NCBI GenBank assembly: GCA_029216955.1
Contig: JANAVB010015600.1
Coordinates: 30,226,374-30,290,373 of the forward strand
Source: Iris pallida
Taxonomy: Eukaryota > Streptophyta > Magnoliopsida > Asparagales > Iridaceae
Direction of reading: 5' to 3'
Length of the DNA: 64,000 nucleotides
The position numbers and the translations under genes are program-made. A model generated the notes under the pieces. The model was not told the origin of the DNA, ran no database searches, and saw only the letters and a list, made by a program, of their open reading frames with translations. Within the stretch, counting starts at the first letter, position 1. The number at the start of each line of letters is the position of its first letter. Below are positions 26,444-37,547 of this stretch, piece after piece.

Positions 26444-27030
26444 AAGTTTATGTTGTCTTCCTATTTAAACTTAAAAATATTTTGATCAAATAAAAAGCGG
26501 TTCCAAATTATTACATACATTTTTAAGTATTTATATAAGATATTTTTACTAGAAAATTTGTTAACCTAAAGCGATTTTTATATATTGCTACTTACAAATA
26601 TTTTAGGATAACAAAAATATAGTTTCAAACGTCATAACTATTTTATTTTTATTTTTAATTGACCACGACTGATCCTTCGTTCTTATTTTCACGCAATACC
26701 GAACCCTCACATATCAACCCCGACTATTGGACATAACAGGACTTGTTGGATCATTGCACCACACCAGGCGTAACATCAGGCAAGACACCTTGCCTTTACT
26801 ATTTAATTTTTCTGCTCAATATCATGCATGTTTTAGTTGTTTCTTTTTTAAATTATATGTAGATGCAAATTACTATATTTTATACAATTGGCTTAGAGTT
26901 AAGGGACTACCGTCAAATTTAGTGTGTCTCATTGACTTGTCACGATTGTACACGAGTTATGTGTGAGAGTTGTGAGTATTATGTAGTGGTCACCTGCGTG
27001 TTGGCTGATAACCCGTGCGCATGCGTAGGA

Positions 27031-27071
27031 ATAACTGTCAATAGAGGCATGTTAGAAGACTTGACAGTTAT
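27031..27071 (+). other. Hairpin H1, copy in B 3' LTR
   Basis: ATAACTGTCAA (27031-27041) and TTGACAGTTAT (27061-27071), identical stem to the other A and B copies. Confidence 0.8.
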
Positions 27072-28471
27072 ATATTATAAACTCGTGTTGTGAAAACAAC
27101 ATGTGTTTGTGTGTCACGGTTACGACACACGTATAGTATCATTGGAGGGAGGGGACAGCTACTAGCGTAGGGGCTACTTTTATTTTACACACATTTGGGA
27201 GATAGTGTCTCGGATGAGCGCTACGTGTTACCCGGCCGATAGTGTCTCGGATGAGCGCTACTTTTTGGCCACTCTTTATTACATGCTTGAGACAGCCCCT
27301 GCGTAGAACGTTGTCCTCTAAATTGAAATCCACATAAAATGGTTAGGAACCTTTACCCATGCATACTTTTCTGTTGAGCTTTATTATTCAGTTTATTGGC
27401 ATGATATTATGTGTCTTGTTACGTCCCTCTGAGGACCTGGTGATCTCTCCAGGTGTGTATTTTCGTGATTTCTTGTAGGTGCTCTAGCTAAGGCCATTCC
27501 TTTCTTTGTGATGACTGCTTTGGACTTGTCATTGCTTCGCTCGACCAATCACTTTCTTTGTATATTTCATCTCTATTTAAATTAGTTGGTAGTGGACTTT
27601 GTCTCCGCGCAACTATTGTGTACATGATAAACTCAAAGTTGCTTTATATCATTATTTATCATTGTGGATGAGATTTAGTGTCTTGGCTTTCTACATTTAC
27701 AGCTTATGTATATATACGAGTCGTATATTTACTTGTATGTATACAGCTGGCATGATACGTATCTAGTCCCAAGTATTTTGGGACTGGGGCGTTACAGATG
27801 TAAACCCCCTAAATTTCTACTATAATTTTTTTAATAATTTGGTTTTAATTTTTTGCTTTGTATTATACGTCACGTACGAATTTGTCATATGGGACGTCGC
27901 GTATGAGTTCGCATTTTCGTATGTCTCGTCGAGTGCGAATATGTACGAGGTGCATATTTTTGTAAAAATATTTTATTTTAAAAATCTTGGTTTTTCAAAT
28001 AATAAATAATAAATATTTTCGATTACTTAAAATTGTAAAATGCGTCACATTTGGAATTTCCAAAACCTACTTTACATCATAAAAATGTTATATAAATAGT
28101 AATTTAAAAACTATATTGCATGCAAATATTTATTACATATGAGGAGCATAAATATTTTTATTATTCATATATAATGCTATTTTGAAATTAATTAATATTA
28201 ATAATTTATTATTCGAAAAATTATTTTAAAATAGTGTTTTGATTTAAATTTAATTGATTATGATAATTTACATTTGAAAAGATTTTATTTTAAATAGATT
28301 TTAAAATAGTATGTAGCTATATTGGATTGGATTTGATCCAATTATTTTTATTTATTTGAACTAATTATGTTAATATCTACATGTGACTTAATCAATTTGA
28401 ATTAAAATTTATATTATCTATTGGAGATTTAATCATCCCGCGTCCTTATCCATATCGGAGTCACCACCTCC

Positions 28472-28479
28472 TATATAAG
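28472..28479 (+). promoter_or_regulatory. LTR TATA box, element A 3' LTR
   Basis: TATATAAG about 670 bp into the LTR and about 130 bp before the GC-rich leader. Transcription from here would read out into block F. Confidence 0.65.
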
Positions 28480-29357
28480 GAGAGGCTCCTTTTGCTCTTT
28501 TCCATGGAATTCCACAATCAAATTTTTCCACAAAGTGTTGTGCATCGTGACCTTGCCGTCTTTTTCCTCTACTATACTTTTCTACTACAATTACATTAAT
28601 CTCCTCGCATCCGACACCCCGGACACATCCAAATTCCTAAACCCAACCCAATTTCTGAATCCGTGTCGGCATCCCGACACAGACCGTGCAAGCCCTGTCC
28701 GACCCCTGCCACCATCCCAGTATCACCTCCTCGCCTCCTCCGTCCGCCACAGCACCACTCCCGATCGCTACCATGGCCACCATCTCCCTTCACTGCCTTC
28801 GTAACCCTCGATATCCCGCCCGAGTCGTCAGTAACCCGCTCTACCACCACTGGTCGTCCCCGACATCACCTCAATCACCACAACAACTCCTGACACTGCC
28901 GCCTCCGCCACGACAGCCGTCCCGACTCGAATCACCCCAGTGTCACACGCCGCTTCATCTCCTCCGCCGCCTTGCCTATTTTCGGAGCAGCGTCGGCCCC
29001 TCCGCTTCCCCAGATATAGGGAGCCGTGCCGTCGCATTCTCCGCCACCGATCCCCTCGAACCACCGCTCTTTTCGCCCTCTCCGCCTTCGAGCCTCGTCG
29101 CCGCCGTGCCAGAGTTCCTCAGCAGCCCTCCGCTCCTCTAGATCTGACCCGTGCTCCGCTCGCACTCGGCCTCAGTCGCGACGTCGCCCGCGGAGACCTC
29201 TGCCGACCCGGTGAGTTCCCTCTCCCCTCACTCTTCCCTTCCTCCTGATTCCCCTCTCTCTCTCTCCACCGTTTTCCTCTCTCTCCACTCCCTTCTTTCT
29301 TTCATCCTTATTTCTTTTATTAAGAAGGACAACACGTGGCTGTCAGTGTATTATTAG

Positions 29358-29412
<55 letters not shown>

Positions 29413-30075
29413 CACTATTAAAAAAACTAGAATAACAAAATATTTGTATATCGTTAGAAATATTATTATTATTTCTATTGTTGAAAATTTTGCTAATGGC
29501 TAACTACTAATATATATTATCTTTATTAAGAAAATCTTTTTACAAAATCAATTCTCTATTATGATTTTAAAATATTTTATATTAAGTTTGAATAAAATGA
29601 ATATTTTGTTTATAATTTATAAAATATTTTGTAGAAATTTTCTAAGATATATGTACTTTCATTTAAAGGAATAAATCTCCTAAGTCAATTTTATGTAGAT
29701 TAATTATCTTTGACCATGACTAATCTTGCCTCCTAACTTCCTCACGAACTCGGATCCTTTCGCAACGACCAAGGCTATTGGACTATTCGAGACATGGCAG
29801 AACATCACACCTCACCAGGCAACACACCAGGCAAGATATCTTGCCATGTTTACTGCTTTCATTAGTTACTTTTATTTATGCAATTATTGTATATTTTCTG
29901 AACTTTATTTTTAGTTATTTATTTTCTTGCATTAGACCTAGAGTTAAGGGACTACCGTCAAATTTAGTGTGTCTCGTTAACTTGGTACGATTGTATACGA
30001 GTTGTGTATGAGAGTTGTGCGTAACATATAAAGGTCACTTGCGTGTTGGCTGATCCTCCGTGCGCATGCGTAGGA

Positions 30076-30116
30076 ATAACTGTCAATAGATGCATGTTAG
30101 AAGACTTGACAGTTAT
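30076..30116 (+). other. Hairpin H1, copy in A 3' LTR
   Basis: ATAACTGTCAA (30076-30086) and TTGACAGTTAT (30106-30116); same stem and 19-base loop as the left LTR. Confidence 0.8.
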
Positions 30117-30871
30117 CAGGTGTAACCCGTGTTGTGAAAGCGACACATGTTGGTGCATCGTGGTTACGTCTCATGTATAGTATCATTAGGGGGGAGGGGA
30201 CAGCTACTAGCATAGGGGCTACATTTACTTTTACACACATTTTGGAGATAGTGTCTCGGATGAGCGCTACGTGTTACTCGGCCGATAGTATCTCGGATGA
30301 GCGCTACTTGTTGGCCACTCTTTATTACTTGCTTGCGTTAATCCGTTACAGCCCCTTCATAGAATGTTGTCCTCAAAATGAATATCACTTAGATGGTTAG
30401 GTACCCTGTTGTGTTGTTGTTTACAGTATTTATTTATGCAGTTATAATGGCATGTTCTTCCTGTATCTTGTTACGTCCCTCTGAGGACCTGGTTATCTCT
30501 CCAGGTATGTGCTTTCATGATTTACTACAGGTGTTCTAGCCAAGAGGGTGGTCTTCTCCATTCCTTCGAAGATGGTCGCTCTTGGTTCATCTCGATATTT
30601 TTGTGGGTCATTTTCTTGTATACTTTCTCTCATTTTGATAGTTGGTAGTGGACTTTGTCTCCGTCCAACGATTGTGCCATAAATATTCAAGTTGACTTTA
30701 TACTATTATTCTTTTCATTGTGGATGAGATTTAGTTTGTCTTGGATTACTACATTATACAGCTTATGTATACATACGAGTCTTCATATATTGGAGTAGAC
30801 TTCGTATGTATGCAGCTGGCATGGATACGTACCTATCCCTAAGTATTTTGGGACTGGGGCGTTACATATGA

Positions 30872-32708
30872 CTTTCCCCCATTTTTTATTGCAACTGACC
30901 CAGGCTCTGATACTCGAGTCCTTCATCAAAATCTGGGGTGTCTATACCTGTGCTACTCACTACCCCAAGTATTGCCTATGGGGTATACAGGTGTCCATTC
31001 CTATTACTCTAGGCTATACTAGGATACATCCTTATGACAAGTCAGATACTTGGGGTACCTTGTTATAGAGGGTAGCAGTAGGATGAGTTCACATGTATGT
31101 TGGATACAGGTGTAGTAGAGGTGAGGATGTACCTGTTGGTACATGGGACAGTACCTACTAAGAAAGGCCATCTCGAGTCCTACCCAGATCGTAGACACGA
31201 TTCTAAGATTGTTCATAGAGCAACTCATGGGGTACTAATGTATGCTTCATAAGTCTAAAGACAATAAGTAGTATACCACAGGAAGTATTAGAAGCATGTT
31301 ACAGATTTGCAAATATAGTTTAAGTGTTATGATGAGGATAGGAGAGTATCAGCTGTTAGGACATGACCTCTGCATAGAGGTATCATGTTGTGTATATGGG
31401 GTCCATGTACAACAGGAATTGCCCAGTGGAAGGGATGTACCATATGGTTGCCACATGAACCCAGTATTGACTTATGTGGCCATGGGTATCGAAAGGGGAT
31501 TAATAGTGGTGTCAGGAATGCTAATCCCTGTGTCAGTTTTGGATGTAATTCGAGGGTTATGGTAACATTCAGAAGTATAGAAAAGCCCATAGGAACCTTA
31601 GGTCAAACCCAATGTACCCTATTGTCTATGATTTAATATATATATATAGGTATGGTTAACTCTGACACCTAAGGTCAAACCCAATGTATCCATGCTGATA
31701 CGAGGGCTGAACCTGATATTTCTTCTAATCTGTTACTAAAAGTCAGATTGGGTGCCTAGTGTCAATTCTACACTTGAGCCTACATCTCCATACCAATAGC
31801 CACCTATCTTCATTCTGGTACACCATTATCCCTTTGTTGTTGTTCCTATGAGTATGTACAGAGAGGTTAATCCCTGGGACAAGTCCAATCTATTGTAAGA
31901 CAGGTGTCCTACTGTCAATGCTATGCTGATACCCCTTTATTACGTATGTTCAGGAGCGTGTCCCTACAACTGACATTGGCTCTATAATATTTGAGTCTTC
32001 CATCCACCTCAGGTATATAGATGCATATACTTGTGTTAAGTACTACTCTAAGTATGGCCTAGGTAATTTTTCTCCTGATTTAAGGCCTAGGTCCAGATAC
32101 CTAGTGTCTTATTATCACAAAAGAAATATGGCATGCCAAGGTCCCATGTCCAGTTCAGGGGTTCTCTTCAGTACAGGGTACTCTGATATCCTATTACCTA
32201 GGATACTCTATTGTTCAATGGGTCAGTGGAAAGGTACACTCCTGCCCATACTGCTATACCAGACTTCATATTCAAGATACATGCTAAGGTTCAGACCTCA
32301 TGTATGAGGTGCACTTGATCAATAGGTTATCCTAGTATTTGAGTGACCTATGTGTCAAGTGTTGTCTAATGTTCAAAGAATCATAGAGGGCTACATCCTA
32401 GATGGAGTACCATATTCTGTTGTATCGGCTATGGAGGTGTCTAAGGATTACTTGGCTTAAAGTGATACTCCCTTCCCGTATCCTGATATTCCAGGAAACA
32501 TAGTACCTAAATGGCACGTCTGACCTAATCAGAACCACCATTGTCCTGCAACAGAACTAGTGGTCCAAGGAGGGTCTGATGCATGGCTGCAACTATTGCC
32601 TACGAAAGGAATATGTAGGAGTCCTCTATGTATCAGAGATGAAATCTTCACAAGTACAATACGAACATGATTTCTTGTCAACGTCTGAACCTGTCATAAA
32701 GTCGAGAT
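30872..32708 (-). mobile_element. Block F, piece 2
   Basis: Joins piece 1 once insertion A and one TATGA copy are removed. No gene is supported. The sequence is rich in short words such as TAGGTA, GGTACC and CCTAGG and has few long open frames. The last five bases (32704-32708, GAGAT) are the target duplication of T2. Confidence 0.5.
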
Positions 32709-33535
32709 TGTAGGTTCTAAAAATCAAGTTGCATTTATCAAATAAGTAGAGGAAATTAAATTGCGCACTCTTCAAATGGACTGCACAGGAGGCAGATTGT
32801 GCTACAATTCAAACGCGCAAGCTGAACTGCGCTACCACCCAAGCGCGCTATACTGACATGGCAGTGCCATCATTACCTGACAAAAAATTCGATCTTCTGA
32901 CAGCTGACAGCCTGATAAACGAGGAGTCCTTTTGTTTCTTGTTCAGCACAGCGCTCGAGGACAGCTGTACATCCAGCGCAGTAGGACAGCTCAACTTCAG
33001 TGCAGTTTGACCAAGCCCGAGTCTCAGCGCAATCTGATGCTAGCGCTTTTCAAGTGGCGTAATCCATCAAGATAACTGACATTTATTCCGTGGCATACAT
33101 GCCATCAATTGCTCGCCACGTGGCAACCGCCTGTGCACGACCATGCGCATTACAATCAAATAATGCCACGCATCTAATACAGTTGGCCCACGATCGAGTA
33201 ATTGCCAGCACAGTTCGCTGTTTATGCAGTCTGTTGCTAGTGCAGTTTATCATGTGCAATCCAGAATAACTACAAATTAGTTATTTCTAGAACTCTATAA
33301 ATAGAGTTTCAAGTCCTTCATTAAGGGGAGCAGATCATTATTATCATCAGAGATCAGAAGTTCTTATCTAAGTGTTGCTGCATTCTTCAGAGGCTATCGT
33401 CTTCAAAGTTCATATCGTCCAAGGGATAAAGCGATCGTCTTCAGATCGGATTCCTATAGTTGTACTTTCCCAGAATTCAATTGTAATCTTCTTACAAAGT
33501 TTGTGAAATAAAAAGAACTTTTGTTTTTGCAAACA
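32709..33535 (+). repeat. T2 5' LTR (827 bp)
   Basis: TATA box CTATAAATAG (33295-33304), poly(A) signal AATAAA (33507-33512), end GCAAACA. Rich in GCGC/TGCGC words. Contains 6 bp (AGCTGT, near 32955) not present in the 3' LTR. Confidence 0.92.
33295..33304 (+). promoter_or_regulatory. T2 LTR TATA box
   Basis: CTATAAATAG, a full match to the plant TATA consensus; identical in the 3' LTR at 49085-49094. Confidence 0.85.
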
Positions 33536-33537
33536 AA

Positions 33538-35244
33538 ATGGCAACTCTGCTGGGGACGACTTTCTCCTCCGATGAGGAAGTGACAACTCAATGTGACGTT
33601 GCGCCTATCGGAAAGATGCAGAAGACGCTGGTTGTGAAGGTCAACCAGACTGGCTACGAGGCGATGATCAACTCTGGGACTACTCGTCGTACTGCAACCT
33701 CTGTCAAGAGCAAGGTTCGTTCAGTGTGGACTCCAAAGTCCTCTGTGCAGTCCTCTGCACAATCATCTGCACAACATGCTATCTCTGCTGCCAAGGAACC
33801 TGTAGCAACTTCTGCTGTTGTGCAACACACTGTTCTTTCTGCCACAGCACAACCCACTTCTTATTCTACTCTGGCAAAGTACAAGACTCCTCTCCCCCTT
33901 GCGCAGTTGGCGACCTATTTCCCTCCTGTACAATCCACTATTCCTACAACCAGAGTGCAATTTAAATATTCTATTGCCAGGACTCCTGCTGCACAAACTG
34001 CAGTTTCTGTAGCCAAAAGGCCATCTGCCAAAGCTTTCCAAGTGCAACCAGCCAATGCGCCTATTGCCAGGACTCCTACTGCGCAACATACAGTTTCTGT
34101 GGCCAAAAGGCCCTCTGCCAAAGCTTTCCAAGCGAAATCAGCCAATGCACCTATTGCCACTTTAACCCCTGCGCAAGCTGTTCCAGTGCAGTCTCATAGG
34201 GATAGTCCTTTGGCTAATCTCCCTTCTTCTCATAGCAAGGGAAAAAACTCTGCTCCTCTTTCCAAGCACCATGTTGCTCCAGTGCAATCCACTGGAGGTA
34301 GTCTGTTGACTGTTCCTCCTCCTCCTCAGAACAAAGAAAAAAGCCCGTTGGTCTTTTCTTGAACTTCGTCGTTCCACGACTTGGAAGACAACAGAGGGAA
34401 ATACTTTTTAGCCAACCCTTCTTCACAAAACAAAGAAAAAGGTCCTTTGGTCTTTTCTCAGTCTTCTCCGATTTTTACCGTAGAAGATCCATATGAACGT
34501 GCCTCGGCACCAATCAGTACAAGAACTCTCTCAAACAAGAGTTCTTCTCTCCCTGCCAAAGGGAAATGTATTGATCAAAGAGGTATTCTGCCTACTCCGG
34601 TAGCGGAACTCCAAGATCTCACAACTCTCAGGATATCCCGCTCAAAACAGGGAAAATTACTGGTGTCTCAGACAGAAACCCCTGGGGGTGAGTTTGCTGA
34701 TCTACGGACTTATCTCAATAGACTAGCTTCTATGAAATGCAAGCAGCCAATACCGAAGATCAACCTGCATCAGAGGCGAATTTCCAGGATGAAAAATCCT
34801 GACACCTATGCTAATGAAGTGAGTACTTCTCTATATACTCACGGGATAAAACATCTGAAGAACCGAAACCATGTTCCGAATGTGGTCAAAGAACGTATCC
34901 CTCAGACTTCTTCTCGTCCCGTCATTATTCATGACCTCCGAGAGCACCTCAAGCAAAAATGGGACAACATCTCGACACCTCCAGTTCAACCACTTGAACA
35001 TAATTGTAATCACAAGGTTGTCATCAAGTGTTGTTGCCAAACAACAAAACGATCTGTTTTCGATCGTCTGAATTTTGCAACTTCTGAACCAATGTCAGAA
35101 GATGAAGACGAAGTGTTGTATGCTTCTGTCAACATGGATTCTCGAGACACTGGGGATAGAAAGTGCTCCAAATACGGCAAGCCTCGCAGGCCCAGCCAGC
35201 GGTACTTAGGTTTACTTCAAGAATCTTCGGAAGGAGTATTTTGA
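33538..35244 (+). pseudogene. T2 ORF1, extra ORF upstream of gag
   Basis: One frame open from ATG 33538 to 35244 except for a TGA at 34360-34362. The first half is Ala/Pro/Ser/Gln-rich with a tandem repeat (RTPAAQTAVSVAKRPSAKAF and a diverged second copy, about 33976-34160). The second half is basic and ends KRSVFDRLNFATSE and an acidic stretch (SEDEDEV, about 35095). Tat elements of the Ogre type carry an ORF of unknown function before gag; this matches by position. Near 35220-35330 a second frame reads FDIPDPEVRHNRAWESTPRS, so the end of ORF1 was probably shifted by an indel. Function unknown. Confidence 0.65.
33539..33556 (+). other. T2 primer-binding site
   Basis: TGGCAACTCTGCTGGGGA begins three bases after the 5' LTR and has the TGG start expected of a complement to a tRNA 3' CCA end. 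The tRNA was not identified here; a search of plant tRNA 3' ends with this 18-mer would decide. The ATG of ORF1 (33538-33540) overlaps its first two bases. Confidence 0.75.
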
Positions 35245-37547
35245 TATACCCGATCCCGAAGTCAGACACAATAGGGCATGGGAATCTACTCCACGATCCC
35301 TCTGGTCATCTCCCTATTTCTTATTCAGGAGATGATTCCTTATCTGATTATGATGCATACAACGAAAGTTCTGAACAGACAGTGTCTTCTACTGTACCTA
35401 GAGAAGTGACAGCTTATGTTGTCACTGAAGACCCAGATGCTTCTAGTTCAGCAAATCAAGAACAACGAATAGCTGTACTGGAAGGCAAGCTGAAGACCAT
35501 GGCTGAAATGGTCGTAAGTATGCATTCTATCATTGTGGCCCAACATACAGTACCACCGACCGCACCTGCTGTAAATCCTGAGATTATAGCATCGTCGGTG
35601 CCTATCAATGTAGGTCTGGGGGTAGTATCTCCTCAAATACCCCAAGTACAAATTCAACCCACACCCAGTCAGTCAGGAGCTGGGGGTAGCACGTACCACG
35701 CTGTTCCTCCCCCTAATACTATAATTCAGCCTGCTCCTTCTGCATCATCGGAGGATGCTAATGAAGCTATCAAACTCTTGCGCACTCAATTCGAGGCCTT
35801 CAAAGAGAAGAACAACTTACAGAGATTGGGGATCAAACAACCCTATCCAGTTGAATAAAAGGAAGTCCCATTTCCTCCAACGAACAAAATCCCTACAATT
35901 TTGCTGTTTGACGGCCCCACTTCTCCAAGTCAATTCATTAATCACTTTGAGGTAATGACTGTTCAACTGCAGCCAAATGACGCTCTTCTTACCAGGGTAT
36001 TCGTCGGCTGTTTAGCCTGTGTAGCATACGATTGGTACAGGAGCTTGTCTGATGGCTGTATCACCTCTTTCTCGGGTTTGAAACAAATCTTCTTGGAGCG
36101 ATTCTACGAGGGCATCAACGACATGACCATGTCGGCCCTCAATAAGATCAAACAAAGACATAATGAAACCGCTGAGAGTTTCATTGAAAGATTCTACCGA
36201 GAAGCATTAAAGATGCCTCCTGGGACTCCGGCCGCTGTCACTATAGATACCGGCAAGGCAAATCTTTTGCCTATCATCAGCATGTGGACGGGGTCAACTC
36301 AATTTCAAGACTGGCCATCATTTATTATCAATACTAAAGTAGCTGAAGTTAGTGCTGACAAGTTCAAGCAGCTGGGGGTACACATGTCTAATCCCGACCG
36401 GGGTGAACACCCGACAGCTAGTAGCGGTAATCGCCAGAACAACCGCAAAGGTAAAGAAACTTTGAACATCAATTTGAAGAACAAAGAATCTCTGGCTGTC
36501 AATGTAGCTCCACATACGTCTGCTTCTACTCCTTTTGCCCCTCCACCAAGAGAAACTCGTCCGAAAGTAGAATACTCCTTTGACGAGAATGACACCGTGA
36601 GCATCTTCGATTGCTTGATCAAAAGCAATAAGCTCCAACTTCCAGACCAGAGAAAGCCTGACGAGGTTGGTAAGACTGATCATCCCAAATATTGTGTCTA
36701 TCACAGGTTCATTGGTCATCCCACTCGAGCATGTTATGTGCTCAAAGGCAAGATTCAGGAGTTAGTCAATGCTGGTGTTGTCACTCTTTAACAAGATGAG
36801 AAGACTGTTATCGCAAACATGGTCTTAGTACAGTTCGGTAACTTTCCTCCACATATGATACTGCATGGTGTCATCCCTATCCCCAAGGCCACCCTTGAGA
36901 TCGAGAATCTCCCTCCTCCACGGAGTGAAGGTCTCGTTCCCCTATCTCTTGATAACGACGAGATTATGTGGATCCACCCAGACCTTATTCCAGACTTCAA
37001 GGATTCTTCTAAGCAAAAAGACCGCTCCAAGGGCAGAACAAAGATCTGCAATATGGTATCTTTTGACTCCATAGTTGAAGAGGAAATCCTGCTGGGTACC
37101 AGGTCAGGAAAAGCCTATCTACGGGAACTTCCCGAAACTAAAAAAAACCCTGCTTCTTCTTCTGAGTCCGCTCCAGTGCAACCTGTTTCTACTGAGGGCA
37201 TCCCTGCTATGTCTTCGCCGATTGTAGAACCCATTCCCCCTAAGCCGACAGCAGCCGACAAAGGCAAACAACAAGTCTGCTTTGACAAACCTTTGAAGAA
37301 GTCATCCCCTTCTGGACTTGATAAACCATACAATTTTGATATTTTGGCTCAACTAGCTAATACACCGGCTAGGCTGTCGATATTTGAGCTCTTACGCCTC
37401 TCCAAAGAGACTCGAGAAACTCTGAGTGAAACTCTCATGCAGGCGGAAACTTGTTTGACTTTCCTAAAGAAGCCAGAATCAGAGCCTGTCTCTCCATTGT
37501 CACAGTGTGTTGGAGTTAATTCCAAACATTACCTTCACACAGGATGA
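35163..37547 (+). pseudogene. T2 gag
   Basis: One frame from 35163 to 37547 with TAA at 35856 and at 36789. N-terminal coiled coil (NQEQRIAVLEGKLKTMAEMV, about 35455-35515); capsid-like Retrotrans_gag region (about 35900-36340, FLERFYEGINDMTMSALNKI); zinc-knuckle-like C-x2-H-x4-H-x4-C (CVYHRFIGHPTRAC, about 36694-36735); C-terminal linker with NFDILAQLANTPARLSIFEL (about 37332). The last motif is typical of the sequence before protease in Tat polyproteins. The frame passes to pol by a +1 step between 37468 and 37547; this may be a simple indel rather than programmed frameshifting. Confidence 0.82.

Larger units (their letters stand above)
18166..27796 (+). mobile_element. Element B: giant-LTR, non-coding (LARD-like) retrotransposon nested in A
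   Basis: LTRs 18166-21513 and 24395-27796 begin TGTAAAACC and end GGCGTTACA. GATGT is duplicated at 18161-18165 and 27797-27801. The right copy supplies the TGT of A's right LTR, so B landed 3 bases inside that LTR, at A's polypurine-tract/LTR boundary. Total 9,631 bp, of which about 6.75 kb is LTR. No coding region. B is closely related to A (same LTR modules, same interior ends) but clearly a different subfamily. Confidence 0.88.
24395..27796 (+). repeat. Element B 3' LTR (3.40 kb)
   Basis: Same modules as the 5' LTR: CCAAT (25028), TATA (25049-25058), GC-rich leader (25122-26000), GTAAGT (26002-26007), ATT tract, AT microsatellite (26374-26440), H1 (27031-27071), H2 (27415-27454), acceptor-like TAG (27476-27478). 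It ends GGGGCGTTACA directly against A's LTR. Confidence 0.85.
27799..30866 (+). repeat. Element A 3' LTR (3.07 kb)
   Basis: Begins TGTAAACCCC inside B's right target duplication and ends GGGGCGTTACA before TATGA (30867-30871). TATA box CTATATAAGG (28471-28480), GC-rich leader about 28600-29250 with donor-like GTGAGT (29211-29216), ATT tract, H1 (30076-30116), H2 (30467-30506), acceptor-like ACAG (30527-30530). Relative to the left LTR it lacks about 385 bp of leader and about 340 bp around the AT microsatellite. Confidence 0.85.

Noticed and set aside
37468..37547. Programmed +1 frameshift between gag and pol
   Set aside because: No slippery site or downstream structure was seen; other frame breaks in this copy are decay, so a simple indel is more likely.
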